From assembly GCA_030159075.1 (NCBI GenBank), contig BROG01000642.1, forward strand, positions 50,001 through 114,000: a stretch of DNA of 64,000 bases, given 5' to 3'. Shown here in pieces: positions 1 through 9,789 of the stretch. A program made the position numbers and the translations under genes. The DNA comes from Atrina japonica. Lineage: Eukaryota; Mollusca; Bivalvia; Pterioida; Pinnidae. Every line of letters begins with the position of its first letter. Position 1 is the stretch's first letter. Below the pieces are notes generated by a model. It made no database searches. It worked only from the letters and a program-made list of their open reading frames with translations, and was not told the DNA's origin.

Positions 1-324
1 ATTATTACAGAATTTTGAAAAATGTTAAAATATATTTATATATTATATAATCTATCACATTTAAAAAAATTTTTTTCATGTCGTTAAAAACTTTTGATGG
101 AAGGTTCAGTCCAACCAAAGCAAAACTATCTTCATATGTTAAGTTTTAGAGACTAATAAATTTAGCATAATATAGGTATGATGCTTGGACAGGAAAATAT
201 AATTCGGAGAAGTAAGACGGAAACTCTCGGATTAAAACTCCAGATTCTTACCACATGAGATGAGATTTCCCTCCCGACTTTCAATACATAATAATCGATT
301 ATTTTTCTCACACAGTCACTGCAA
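1..324 (+). repeat. Dispersed/duplicated block H, copy 1
   Basis: This block is repeated at 3829-4110 with small differences; both contain the phrases ACCAAAGCAAAAC, AATTTAGCATAAT and GAGATGAGATTTCCCTCCC in the same order. Homology resumes after 520 (CTTTACACTTCTGAAAC), so a retroelement tail has been inserted into this copy. No coding potential was seen. Confidence 0.75.
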
Positions 325-520
325 GAACGTATTTCATTTGGACTTGACTGTGGACCCATGGCGGGTGTGATCGGTCGACAGGGGATGCTTACTCCTCCAT
401 TGCACCTGATCCCACATCTGGGTTTCCAGAGGTCCGTGTTTGTGCATTTTTACCAGATCTGTATCTATGTCCTGGACATTCTATTGATTTATACTTCGGT
501 ATCTGAAATTTTTTATATAG
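325..520 (+). mobile_element. Solo 3' tail of Penelope-like element (T1)
   Basis: The same roughly 200-bp segment follows the reverse-transcriptase frame at 11865-12092. Diagnostic phrases are GACTTGACTGTGGAC, CAGGGGATGCTTACTCC, CCAGAGGTCCGTGTTTG and GTCCTGGACATTCTATTG. No RT coding precedes it here. The related block at 3829-4140 lacks it, giving a natural filled/empty site comparison. Confidence 0.8.
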
Positions 521-1248
521 TTACATTTCCTTTACACTTCTGAAACGTCGGTCTGCATGTATTATACAGATGGTATGGTAAAATAAAATTGAAGAATTAC
601 CAATGTGTAATTGACATTCAAAGTCCATTAGAATACGACAGACTGAATATATAAAAACGTCTCAACATAGAAAATAATTGTGAATCCCAAACGGGATGAG
701 AACAGGTGTTATAAATCAATTTGCAGAGGGTATCATTGTACCCATAAGCAATGTATAAAAACACACAAAGCTACATACACTTATTTTAATACATGCAAAT
801 TATTTATCAAACTCAAACAATGAAAATTTCTTTCACCAAGGAAATATATCTTGTTTGATCATTTTTTTCATTAAAGGGAATCATGACATTAACCCTTTGA
901 ATCCTACAAACCATAATAGACTGGTCTTAAACAATAGAAACAGCATGCCACTTAGATATTCAGGGGTGAACGGATAAAGTGCATGCGAGCTGTCGCTTTC
1001 CCCAGGGAAACCCACATTTATATTAACTCCTTCAACATCGTCTTTCACGGAACAGTGCTGGAGAAATAATAAGACAAAATATCAGGGATAAATGTGCATG
1101 TTTGTCTATCAGGTATCAAAATGCATATTGTGGATGACTATTTGAACGGAAATTTGATAAGAGAAGTGGAAAAATTAATATGAAAAATAATTTCAAATAT
1201 AAGTGTCACTGAAGTCATGTGGTGGAAAATATAATTTTCACTGCATTG

Positions 1249-1249
<1 letters not shown>

Positions 1250-1335
<86 letters not shown>
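1250..1335. repeat. (TA)n microsatellite
   Basis: An uninterrupted alternating TA run of about 85 bp lies upstream of peptide gene 1. Confidence 0.95.
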
Positions 1336-1337
<2 letters not shown>

Positions 1338-1487
1338 TTATAAATGTGATGACGTTAAAGCAATATAATTTGAATAATTTGATTTGTTTCGAATGAATTA
1401 CTGATAGAATAAAATATATGTTACTTTTTAAAGAACAGACTCATGTCGTACCATGCATTTTAACTGGTATGTACAACCACGTCTAGT

Positions 1488-1525
1488 AGTTTTATACAAG
1501 TATTTAATTTAACCTAATGCGCCAA
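1488..1525 (+). promoter_or_regulatory. Putative core promoter of AVIT-like gene 1
   Basis: The TATA-like block AGTTTTATACAAGTATTTA, followed by AATTTAACCTAAT and ending in CAAC, lies about 96 bp before the ATG. A near-identical block lies the same distance (about 99 bp) before the ATG of the paralogue on the other strand at 59730-59764. Conservation between paralogues, while the introns have diverged, suggests a functional promoter. This is inference; no transcript data are visible. Confidence 0.55.
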
Positions 1526-1588
1526 CTAGTGCATACATAGTCAAAGTTTGTCAAGATTCCAAAGCTTAGGTCTTCAAACACAATTATC

Positions 1589-3140
1589 ATGTCCAACATA
1601 CTATTTGTTTTTGTTGTGGCTTACATTTGTTATACAGCTAAGGTAAGTACATTCCGTATATAATTATACAGTAAGGCAGTGTGAATATCACAGATATAGT
1701 TAACCATATTAAGGAAAATAATCTTACCTCCGAATGGACTTACTTAATATAAGAACTTAGCAATGTAGAAGTGGTTGTGGTGATGATTGTTACAGTAGCA
1801 GTAGTAGCAGCATTAAAAGCAGTAGCAGAAGTAGTAGTATCAGTAGTAGTTATAGTGATGATTATAGTGGTATTAATAGGATCATTGATCTCAACTCTTA
1901 ATTTTCCTGTGTGTTGTATTTTTCTAATACTCTTATTGTTTGTCCAGTGTTGACTCTCTCGCTACTACCTTTATTGTATCTACATTAATTTTTAATATTA
2001 ATTTTCTTTTCAACGACCGATAACCTGCATTGCTTAAGCCTGTTAAATAGTAAATTAACTTTTCAAAAAAGAACTAAAAGAAGATTGCATTTGAAAAAGA
2101 TAACAAATTGCCTAATTTTTACAATTGACGCATAAATATTCAGTTATTTCAATCCAGCGGCCAAAAGTATGGTTTATTAAAGGAAACCAAAATTACTACA
2201 AATCTCATTTGAACAAACGCCTCTGTAGTACATTAGAAATATTTTTATATCGTATAGCTTAGTTGCCAATTTTTCATCAGTTAATCAGAGATCTAACACA
2301 CAGAAAACGATCATCTTGACCTTATAACTATGGTATTGTTTCAGAACAAATTTAAATAAATGTAGAATTCCGAAATAAAATGTGGTATCATACAAGGCAT
2401 AAAATAATCTAGATGTATCCGTCAAAAAGTAACCACTGTAAAAAAAATCAGCTATCTGATTTTTTTTTCTTTAGATGAAACCGAAATACCAGGTACTAGT
2501 TTTATCAGAAGTATATTACTCTTATTATTATAGTAATAGGCTTCTGGTTTTATGTATACCCTCCGGGACTCAATCTGTCCAGTAGCAGTGCCAACAACCC
2601 AGTGGTTGTAAATAATATAAGCATAATAAAAAATTAAAGTTTTGTAGGAAACTAAAACAAAACAATGCAAACAAAAATACGGATCAAACAAATATTTTTC
2701 CTTTCGTAAACCATAGTAGCCAATGATACTTGTTTGCCTTGTACCTTTTAAAATAACGGATAATTCTATGAATTGAGGAAATCCGTGACATTACATTTCC
2801 AGTTAAGTTATAATTACATTGAATCACCTAATCTGTCATATATTTTTCTATAAAATCCAGGCTCTACACAGAAGAAATTGTCAACCTAGAGTTCCCGGAG
2901 CAGCGTGTGATTCAGATGAAGACTGCATTGTAACAGAATGCTGTAAAATAACACCTATAGGTAAAAGGTCGAGTGGAGTTTCCAGAGTAGTGCGTAGTAT
3001 TGGAACTTGTCAACCGTATACTAATGGTAATTGTATTATATCAGAATACTGGTAACTATTGATTTTTACTGTTGATTTACCTTCCGAAAAAAAGATCCAA
3101 TACAAAGTATACAAGCATAAATGAAATATTTTTCTTTGTC

Positions 3141-3171
<31 letters not shown>

Positions 3172-3213
3172 CATACATACATACATACATACATACATAC
3201 ATACATACATGCA

Positions 3214-3253
<40 letters not shown>

Positions 3254-6107
3254 TCGCGCTCTGACTCATGAAGACTCTCACTTCTTTTCCGTGCTGGTTC
3301 TGGTTCAGGCACTGGAAACTAAGCTGATTTTTGTGAGAATGTTTGCCAGTTTACTTGCGGAAAGTCGGTTATCTCTTCCCGGGTACATTGTAACCAGGAT
3401 CTCTCTTAGACTAATAAAAACTGACAGCCACCATATAAGTGAAAAATTGTCGAGTGTGGCATAAAACGCTATTCAAAATTGAATCAAAGCATACTGTTAA
3501 CTGTTTCTATACTGATTTACCTTTCGAAAATAAAGTTCCAATGGAATGTATACAAACATAATTGAAACATACTACTTTCTCTTACATAATTCAAATACAC
3601 TCTAAAACAACTTATATTTAATTCTGTTGCATTTTAATCCTGTTTTATTTGAAAGGATTTTGATTCCCCGGCCAAAGTTCTTTATAACCATTATAACGCT
3701 GTTATGTTGAAATCCTTGTTGATTTGAAAGAAAAATCAATTTCCGTTCCATTGCGATATATATCCAGGATCAACTGGATACAACCTCGTTCATTAACATT
3801 ATATAAGCTTGATCCTAAATGTAATTATCACAGAATTTTGAAAAATGTGAAGATATTTTATCTTTTTTCATGCCGTTGAAACATATTGATGGAAGAGGTT
3901 CAGTTCAACCAAAGCAAAACCATCTTCAGATGTTAAGTGTTAGAAACTAATAAATTTAGCATAATTTAGGTTTGATGGTTGGACAGGAAAATATCATCCG
4001 AAGTAGTAAGACGGAAACTCCAGATTCTTACAACATGAGATGAGATTTCCCTCCCGACTCTCAGAACATCATAATAAATTATTTTTCTCACACACTCACT
4101 GCACAGAATGCAGCTTTACATTTTCTTTACACTTCTCAAATTTCGATCTGTATGTATTATATATATATTCTATTTTTAGGTGGCAATGTCGGTATTGTAA
4201 CTTTAACAAAAAACTCTTTAGATTTTTATAATGTGACTTTTCGTGTAGCTTTGAGGGAAATAGCCCTGATTGTCAAATTTTAAAACTAAAGTAGATTTTT
4301 TTCCGAATGAATTGTAATATAACTTTACAATAAAAATAGTAATTTTATATTCCGGAATACCCGATGTTCATTCATACTTTTAAGAGTGGACACCCCAATG
4401 ACATTATCGCCGTCAAAATTATCTTAAGATGCGATATCCATAGTGCTCTTGACACCATGAAATGATTGAGAGATAACAATGACAGAAATTGGTGTTTACA
4501 TTATACATTTATTGCCCTTGTATGACTTAGATATGGCGATTTGTTCACCCTAAGCCGATTATATTTATCCCGTTGAATTGTTTATCATATCGATAAAAAT
4601 AAACATCTACCATTAAAGTTTCAAAAATACTCAAAACAGTGAAAATTTTTTCCATGAAATGTATGACAAAACTTCGCTTTGATGATCCATAGAAGTTTCT
4701 TATCAAGAACGATAATTCTAGTGGTGCTTCTGAATGGGAGGGAATATGAAAGGGACAAAGGGAATGAAAATTGATGTTTCTGTTCCTGGTCGCGTGCATG
4801 CGTTTGACCAATAAGGATTCAGAATCTAACATAGAGGTATAAAAAATGTACATTTTTATATTGCTGTTTTACAGAGTGCTACACTAATAATATCTTCAAC
4901 TGTCCAAAGTGTACAGGAAGTTATGTATGTCAGGGTACTGGTGTACTTGAATTTCCCTATGGAGAACGTGGTAAGTGTATTTAACACAATATATTTACAT
5001 CAGGTCCTTCTTTAGCCTAGTAAATAGACACCGCGTAAATCATATTATATATACAATAGCTAGTCAGAGTGATACGCAAAAGAACATAACGACACTCTAC
5101 TTTTTTACATACGCGAAGGCGAGATTGCATCAACACAAAACATAGTTTTAAAACCACGTACACAGACACGATAGCATATAAAACACCATGCATAGGCTTT
5201 AACTGAATAAGAATTGTTACTATTAAACACACGTATTTTACAAATTTTCCTTCAAATGTATTGAAAAAGGAAATATATTTATTTAGCTGACAACCACACC
5301 TACCGTAGTTACTATAGCAGGAACTCGTCGTCCATTTTTAGCGTGTCGTATGATATGCATATTGATATCATCATGTTGACGGCCTATACGTTAGTAAGAA
5401 AGCAGCTAGAAAGGTACAATTTCTTTATGGAGAGCGCTGACGTGCGCCATAGAATATGTTCCTTTCCATATGCCTTCATACTTACTTATAGGTAGTCAGA
5501 ATGATAATCAAACCTAATTACGATCAATTCCTTTATATCAAATTATATTTTTGTAATATCTGGAAAAACCACTAATTATTCCGAAATGGGGTTACTGTAA
5601 CTGGGTTAATGAAATTTCATCATTGTTCTTGATAAACATATTTCTAAGATATATAAGATATGAAAATGAGTAATTCTAAGTTAATTGATGTAGTACATAT
5701 TGAACGTCGAAAGGTTGACCGTGTTGACATATGTTGAACGGTGAGAAATATTGAATTTCTCTATTATTGGTAGATATACGAGTAGTGTACCAAAAATAAT
5801 GTCATCTGTGCATTTTCTCTTGGAAAACTCAAACTCGCCTCGTTTCGATAAATAGATCACTGAAGTGTAACACATATAAAAATCTCGCTCACAAGTACAC
5901 TGACATTTGTACTGTGTATATCAATTCATTACAGTATATACAAAATGACTGGTAAAACAGCAGAAAATGTGCTTGAAATTAGGGCTTCCATAAATGGTAG
6001 GTCGCTACTCGGCATAAAACTTATGGATATTTACAGTTACGTGTGCGACATTTATGGGGAGGGTCACAAGTTTATTTGTAGTTGTTGGTAGCAAAATGTA
6101 TTATATT

Positions 6108-6182
<75 letters not shown>

Positions 6183-6522
6183 ACAAACAGACAGACGGAT
6201 TGACGACGGGTAATCCTTTAGTTGTGTCAGCTTTACCTGTAAGGGACTAATAATTTAGTTTACAACAATTATTAATAAGGCTGAAGAATAATTCAAACAG
6301 ATCTAGATTTTCCGGTCGTCGAACATATACTGTTGCATATTTTGGACGGAGGGTGGCCAAATTGTTCAAACTTAAACAATAGACAAAATATCCGAATTTA
6401 CGATAGTGAGTTGTAAACAGAATATGATATATAACAGGGATTAAAGACATGGAAACGACCACACTTCAAAATAGTAAACCTCGATATATTGCCAAACCAA
6501 TTTCACCGTCAATATTAAGGAA

Positions 6523-6610
<88 letters not shown>

Positions 6611-6828
6611 GTGTGTGTGTTTTTCAGACAAACAGACAGACGGATTGACGACGGGTAATCCTTTAGTTGTGTTAGCTTTACCTGTAAGGGACTAGTAATT
6701 TAGTTTACAACAATTATTAATAAGGCTGAAGAATAATTCAAATATTAAAAGTGAATGATGATTCTTATAATGTTTATATCTTGTTTGCAGGACAATGTGT
6801 ATTGCCCTCTGAAATCGGCGGAGCGTAA
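1589..6828 (+). CDS. Secreted prokineticin/AVIT (astakine-like) cysteine-rich peptide, gene 1
   Basis: Four exons join in frame: 1589-1642 (phase 0), 2861-3026 (phase 1), 4875-4970 (phase 1) and 6791-6828, stopping at TAA. Every junction has GT-AG ends. The product is 117 residues. Exon 1 is a signal peptide (M-S-N then a hydrophobic run ending near YTAK). The mature part follows the ten-cysteine AVIT/MIT1-colipase order: C-x5-C, CC, GTC, ECY, NCPKC, VC, QC, with one additional cysteine near the mature N-terminus (NCQPR). A short basic stretch (GKRSSG) follows the CC pair. Members of this fold include prokineticins and crustacean astakines, which act as extracellular ligands; that role is inferred here. 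An alternative exon-2 donor exists at 2959 (also phase 1), which would remove the GTC region. A paralogue lies on the - strand at 47499-59660 and a decayed exon 2 at 34431. A related colipase-fold family such as a Dickkopf-like peptide is the main alternative. Confidence 0.82.
1945..2240 (+). repeat. Segment duplicated at 31165-31500
   Basis: Both copies share GTTGACTCTCTCGCT, ATTAATTTTTAATAT, a run of AAAGAACTAAAAGA and the phrase CAAAAGT(A/G)TGGTTTATTAA. Together with the exon 2 duplication at 34431 this suggests an ancient segmental copy of intron 1 through the exon 2 region, later split by insertions. Confidence 0.7.
2295..2645 (+). repeat. Dispersed repeat family B, copy 1
   Basis: Contains the family hallmarks AAAACGATCATCTTGA, GTGGTATCATACAAGGC, AAGTAACCACTGTAAAAA, AATACCAGGTACTAG and GTGCCAACAACCCAGTGG. 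Other copies lie near 24.8, 34.0, 40.0, 40.9, 53.2, 54.9 and 55.3 kb in both orientations. No coding frame was recognised; it is probably non-autonomous. Confidence 0.7.
3143..3252. repeat. (ACAT)n(TTAC)n compound microsatellite
   Basis: Tetranucleotide array directly upstream of repeat family E. The duplicate at 34695-34860 has a related but expanded and diversified array in the same relative place. Confidence 0.95.
3255..3480 (+). mobile_element. Dispersed element family E, copy 1 (SINE-like)
   Basis: Shares TTTGCCAGTTTACTTGCGGA, TTTTTGTGAGAATG and the 3' phrase GTGTGGCATAAAACGCTATTC with copies at 34865-35080 (+) and 32045-32207 (-). No A/B boxes were clearly seen, so the SINE label is tentative. 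Confidence 0.6.
3829..4110 (+). repeat. Duplicated block H, copy 2 (empty site)
   Basis: Matches 1-324 and continues without interruption through CACTGCACAGAATGCAG into CTTTACACTTCTCAAA, where copy 1 carries the inserted retroelement tail. Confidence 0.7.
4971..6110. other. Intron 3 of gene 1, unannotated
   Basis: AT-rich intron sequence. I see no convincing coding exon or known element before the TG microsatellite. Confidence 0.6.
6111..6176. repeat. (TG)n microsatellite
   Basis: Uninterrupted GT dinucleotide run in intron 3 of gene 1; it directly precedes the first copy of the 6170-6298 direct repeat. Confidence 0.95.
6170..6298 (+). repeat. Direct repeat, copy 1 (copy 2 at 6615-6742)
   Basis: About 125 bp nearly identical to 6615-6742: both read CAGACAAACAGACAGACGG, CGGGTAATCCTTTAGTTGTG, TTTAGTTTACAACAATT and GGCTGAAGAATAATTCAAA. 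Each follows a TG tract, so slippage or unequal exchange at the microsatellite probably made it. Confidence 0.9.
6529..6607. repeat. (TA)n microsatellite
   Basis: Alternating TA run between the two direct repeats of intron 3. Confidence 0.95.
6615..6742 (+). repeat. Direct repeat, copy 2
   Basis: Second copy of the 6170-6298 block, differing by only a few substitutions; it ends about 48 bp before the acceptor of exon 4 of gene 1. Confidence 0.9.
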
Positions 6829-7124
6829 CATGGAAAAGATAAAGATAATTGTATAAATACGCATACAACGTTTAAAATTTAAGAAATCTGCATTTTGTTT
6901 ACGGAGACAAAATAATATATGGAATATATAACATGTGGGATTTATATATATATATATTGTATTCATCCTACACAGCAATGTGACGTGGGTCATGATCATA
7001 AAACGGTATTTGATTTGACAGAGTTTTTCTGTACTATATATATATATACAGTGTGTATGTCTTTTACCTCTTAACGATTTATACTTTGTTATCTGTGGGC
7101 TTTGTATTCTTAGAAAAAAATAAC

Positions 7125-7130
7125 AATAAA
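7125..7130 (+). terminator. Putative polyadenylation signal of gene 1
   Basis: AATAAA about 300 bp past the stop codon, followed at once by a GT-rich stretch (TGTGTATATGTTG). Position fits a 3' end, but the hexamer is common in such AT-rich DNA. Confidence 0.4.
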
Positions 7131-7885
7131 TGTGTATATGTTGACGAAAAGCTTTTATTTATATTTACTTAGGTACTATAAACCTTGACTTTTTACCCAA
7201 TGACCATATGATTTTGTCACAATTATCGCCGAATAATTCCATTCAACATTCGCGAACAGTTTGTTTTTTGTATACAAAATGGAATTCAGTTTTGAGGTTG
7301 TAGATATCGAATTAACAACCATGTATACAAAACCTGAATGTAGTCTGATCATTTAGAAATAATTTTTTAAAGCTGTACCAAATATTTAAAATTTTGTCCG
7401 CTTCTGGGACCCATTTGTGAACAAACCTTTTGTTCGCAAGTTTGAAACTGCCTCACGTGGGTATACCTTCTTTAGTTGAAGCCAGTCTTCCTTCCTTCAT
7501 GTCATTCCATATAGAAGTAGTATTGCTAGTAGTAGACGTAATACTAGTAGTGGTGTTGATGGTTGTACGATGGTTTGTTGTAACTGTGCTCATCTATGAC
7601 GAATTTGGTGAAGCGGTCACTGAATTGATTCAAAACAATGATTGAATACATCAAACATCATACAAAACAGTAACAATTACAAAACATTTTATTCGGTAAT
7701 CAAAAAGCTGCAGCGAGATCGAAAATAAACTCATCCCTTTGTTCAGTAAGTGTTAACCATCTTGTTGTAATTGTGCGCATGCTCAACAACAGGTCTTTGC
7801 TCTGCTCTATTTTTGGAATTGTATTGGAATTTTACGGTGGCCCAGTAGTGAAATGATTGTCTGAGACTAAAGGTATTTTTTTCTT
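7131..7885. other. Intergenic, no supported feature
   Basis: Only short open frames without recognisable domains. No RNA gene was seen. Confidence 0.5.
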
Positions 7886-7889
7886 TGTA

Positions 7890-9690
7890 ATTAATCAAAA
7901 TTTTATTTCGAAAAATAAACATAGAAAAGGTAAAAAGAAAAAATAAGTTTAAGTTTCAGCTTCATTAATTTGCATTTTGGACAGAAGAAATCAGTCCCTC
8001 CAGTAATTGACTTCTCTGGACAGCAGAACTTCAGGTGGACCCAACCATTACATGTTGCCAAGTTTACAGTTTCTTTGGCTTTGCAGTCCTTCTGGTGAAT
8101 TTTTTTTTGCAGAGTGAACATGGTTCAGACTCGTTTTCAGAATCAGTATCTGAGTTATTGAAGAAGGTTACCTATTCATTATGTTTACCTGGGTCCAGGG
8201 GCTTGGCTATCATAAAAGGTTTATTTCTCATCAATTTTGGTCTTTTTATTTGCACAAGATGCAAAGTCTATTCCTGTTTTTTCTGTTTTGGGTTGTCTTT
8301 GTATATTAATCTTTTCTTCACGTGATGTCTTAATGGTACATGCTTTGTTATAAATTTTTGTATTTTATTTGCATTTTTGTCAGATGTTTTTTTCTTTGTG
8401 TCTCATGGCATCAACAAATGTCTGCTCAGTGCGGGCAGGTCTTTGTTTTGGGATTAGGTAGGACTTCCCTCTTTCAGTTAAACACTTTCATTCAGTTCCT
8501 TTTCAGTTTTTTCAGTAATAGTCTTCAACCAAATTTTTATTGTTCTTTCATTTTGTCTTTCCTTACGGGATGATGTCAGTGTTGATGGTTTAAGTGGCTG
8601 TATTTGTGGTATATCAATTACACTGGGGTCAAAAGGTATACTTCCAGTCTACCTAAATGAACTCATAAGATAAGCAGTGGTAAGAGCATATATGTAGACA
8701 GTTGCTATCAGTTTTGGCAGATCGTACATAGTTACATAATGGCTTGGATGAATGTGCATAAACTCATGGAATTGTATTAAAAGTACCGATTTGAAGGACT
8801 GAAAATACCAACATCAAGAGGCTGTAACTGATGGCTGGAATGTGGCGGTATAACAATGGATGTCAGAGCGGCTAGCCTTCTCAATCATATCTTAGGATAT
8901 ATGTGTTGAATGTCCATCATAATAATATAATTGGTCTGACCGTTTCATGCTTCAGACAATAATTTTCAAAGAAATCAAGGAATGTTTCTCTATTGCACCA
9001 TCCTGTCTATGTTGTGGTATAATTAGTTCAAGTTAACCCCCATAGATAAGATCTTGTGTCAACCTTTGACCTTTAAATATAATATATAGGGCTATAGTTT
9101 GACCAAGTGCCCTTCCAGCAGCAGCAGTGGCTACAAATGACTTTGGAATTTTGACAGCAACAACTTTTGGTGGGAATAGTCTAATGAATTCTTGTTTCAT
9201 CAATATTCCATATGTTTTGTGGTTTATCTTTGTTTAGAAAGAACAAATTCTAATTCTTCAAAATAAGAAGAACTGGTTTCCTGACTAATTGCATGAACTC
9301 TTGAAAAATCTCTTTTCTTTGGATTATTAAGGTTTATGTCTGGAAACCTCTTTTAAAATCCACAAAACCATTCATTAGTTGGATATATTTTCTCATTGTT
9401 TTGCTTCCGGCATCTTTGAGGCAAGGTTTACTACTTGGCTTTTTTAATAGCCATATCAGATAGAGGCAAATGTTTTTGCAGTGTTTAGCTAGGAGTTGTT
9501 CCTCATTCTGGGTAAGGTAAAACTCTCTGCCCGCATTTGTTGAAAACCTTGAGGGATTTTCATTGCAGCACGAAGGGTTGATTCAGGTAAACTATATGAT
9601 TTGGTTGCATGTTTAATTGACAGTTTTGATGATTTATAGAATTCATATCCCTTTTTAAATTTCTCTTTCTTTTCATCCATCACCTGAAAA
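7890..9690 (-). pseudogene. Decayed pogo/Tigger-Jerky type DDE transposase with C-terminal zinc finger
   Basis: Read on the - strand. The start (9683-9575) encodes a Psq-type helix-turn-helix with the pattern KGYEFYKSSKLSIKHATKSY then LPESTLR. The middle holds the DDE-family strand YYYDGHSTHIS (DGHSTHIS at 8918-8896), followed by DMIEKA and, near 8720-8618, a degraded segment resembling the family end motif (SSFR, a stop, then TGSIPFDPS). The end carries cysteine pairs: EPCSLC near 8120 and GWVHLKFCC plus FFCPKC near 8040-7970, resembling a PHD-like finger. Frames change and stops interrupt it several times, so it is not functional. Family: pogo superfamily of the Tc1/mariner group, whose HTH/CENP-B domain transposases cut and paste DNA. 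No terminal inverted repeats were located. Confidence 0.75.
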
Positions 9691-9789
9691 AATATTGTTT
9701 AAATACTTTTTTTAAATTAGGTGATTTATTTCTATTATAATTCACAAAAATTCAAACATGCTTTTTGTATACTCAATAAACTTTTTGAA

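Noticed and set aside
3010..3464. Open frames of repeated HTYI/MYVC residues
   Set aside because: They are the ACAT microsatellite read in frame, extended into family E repeat.
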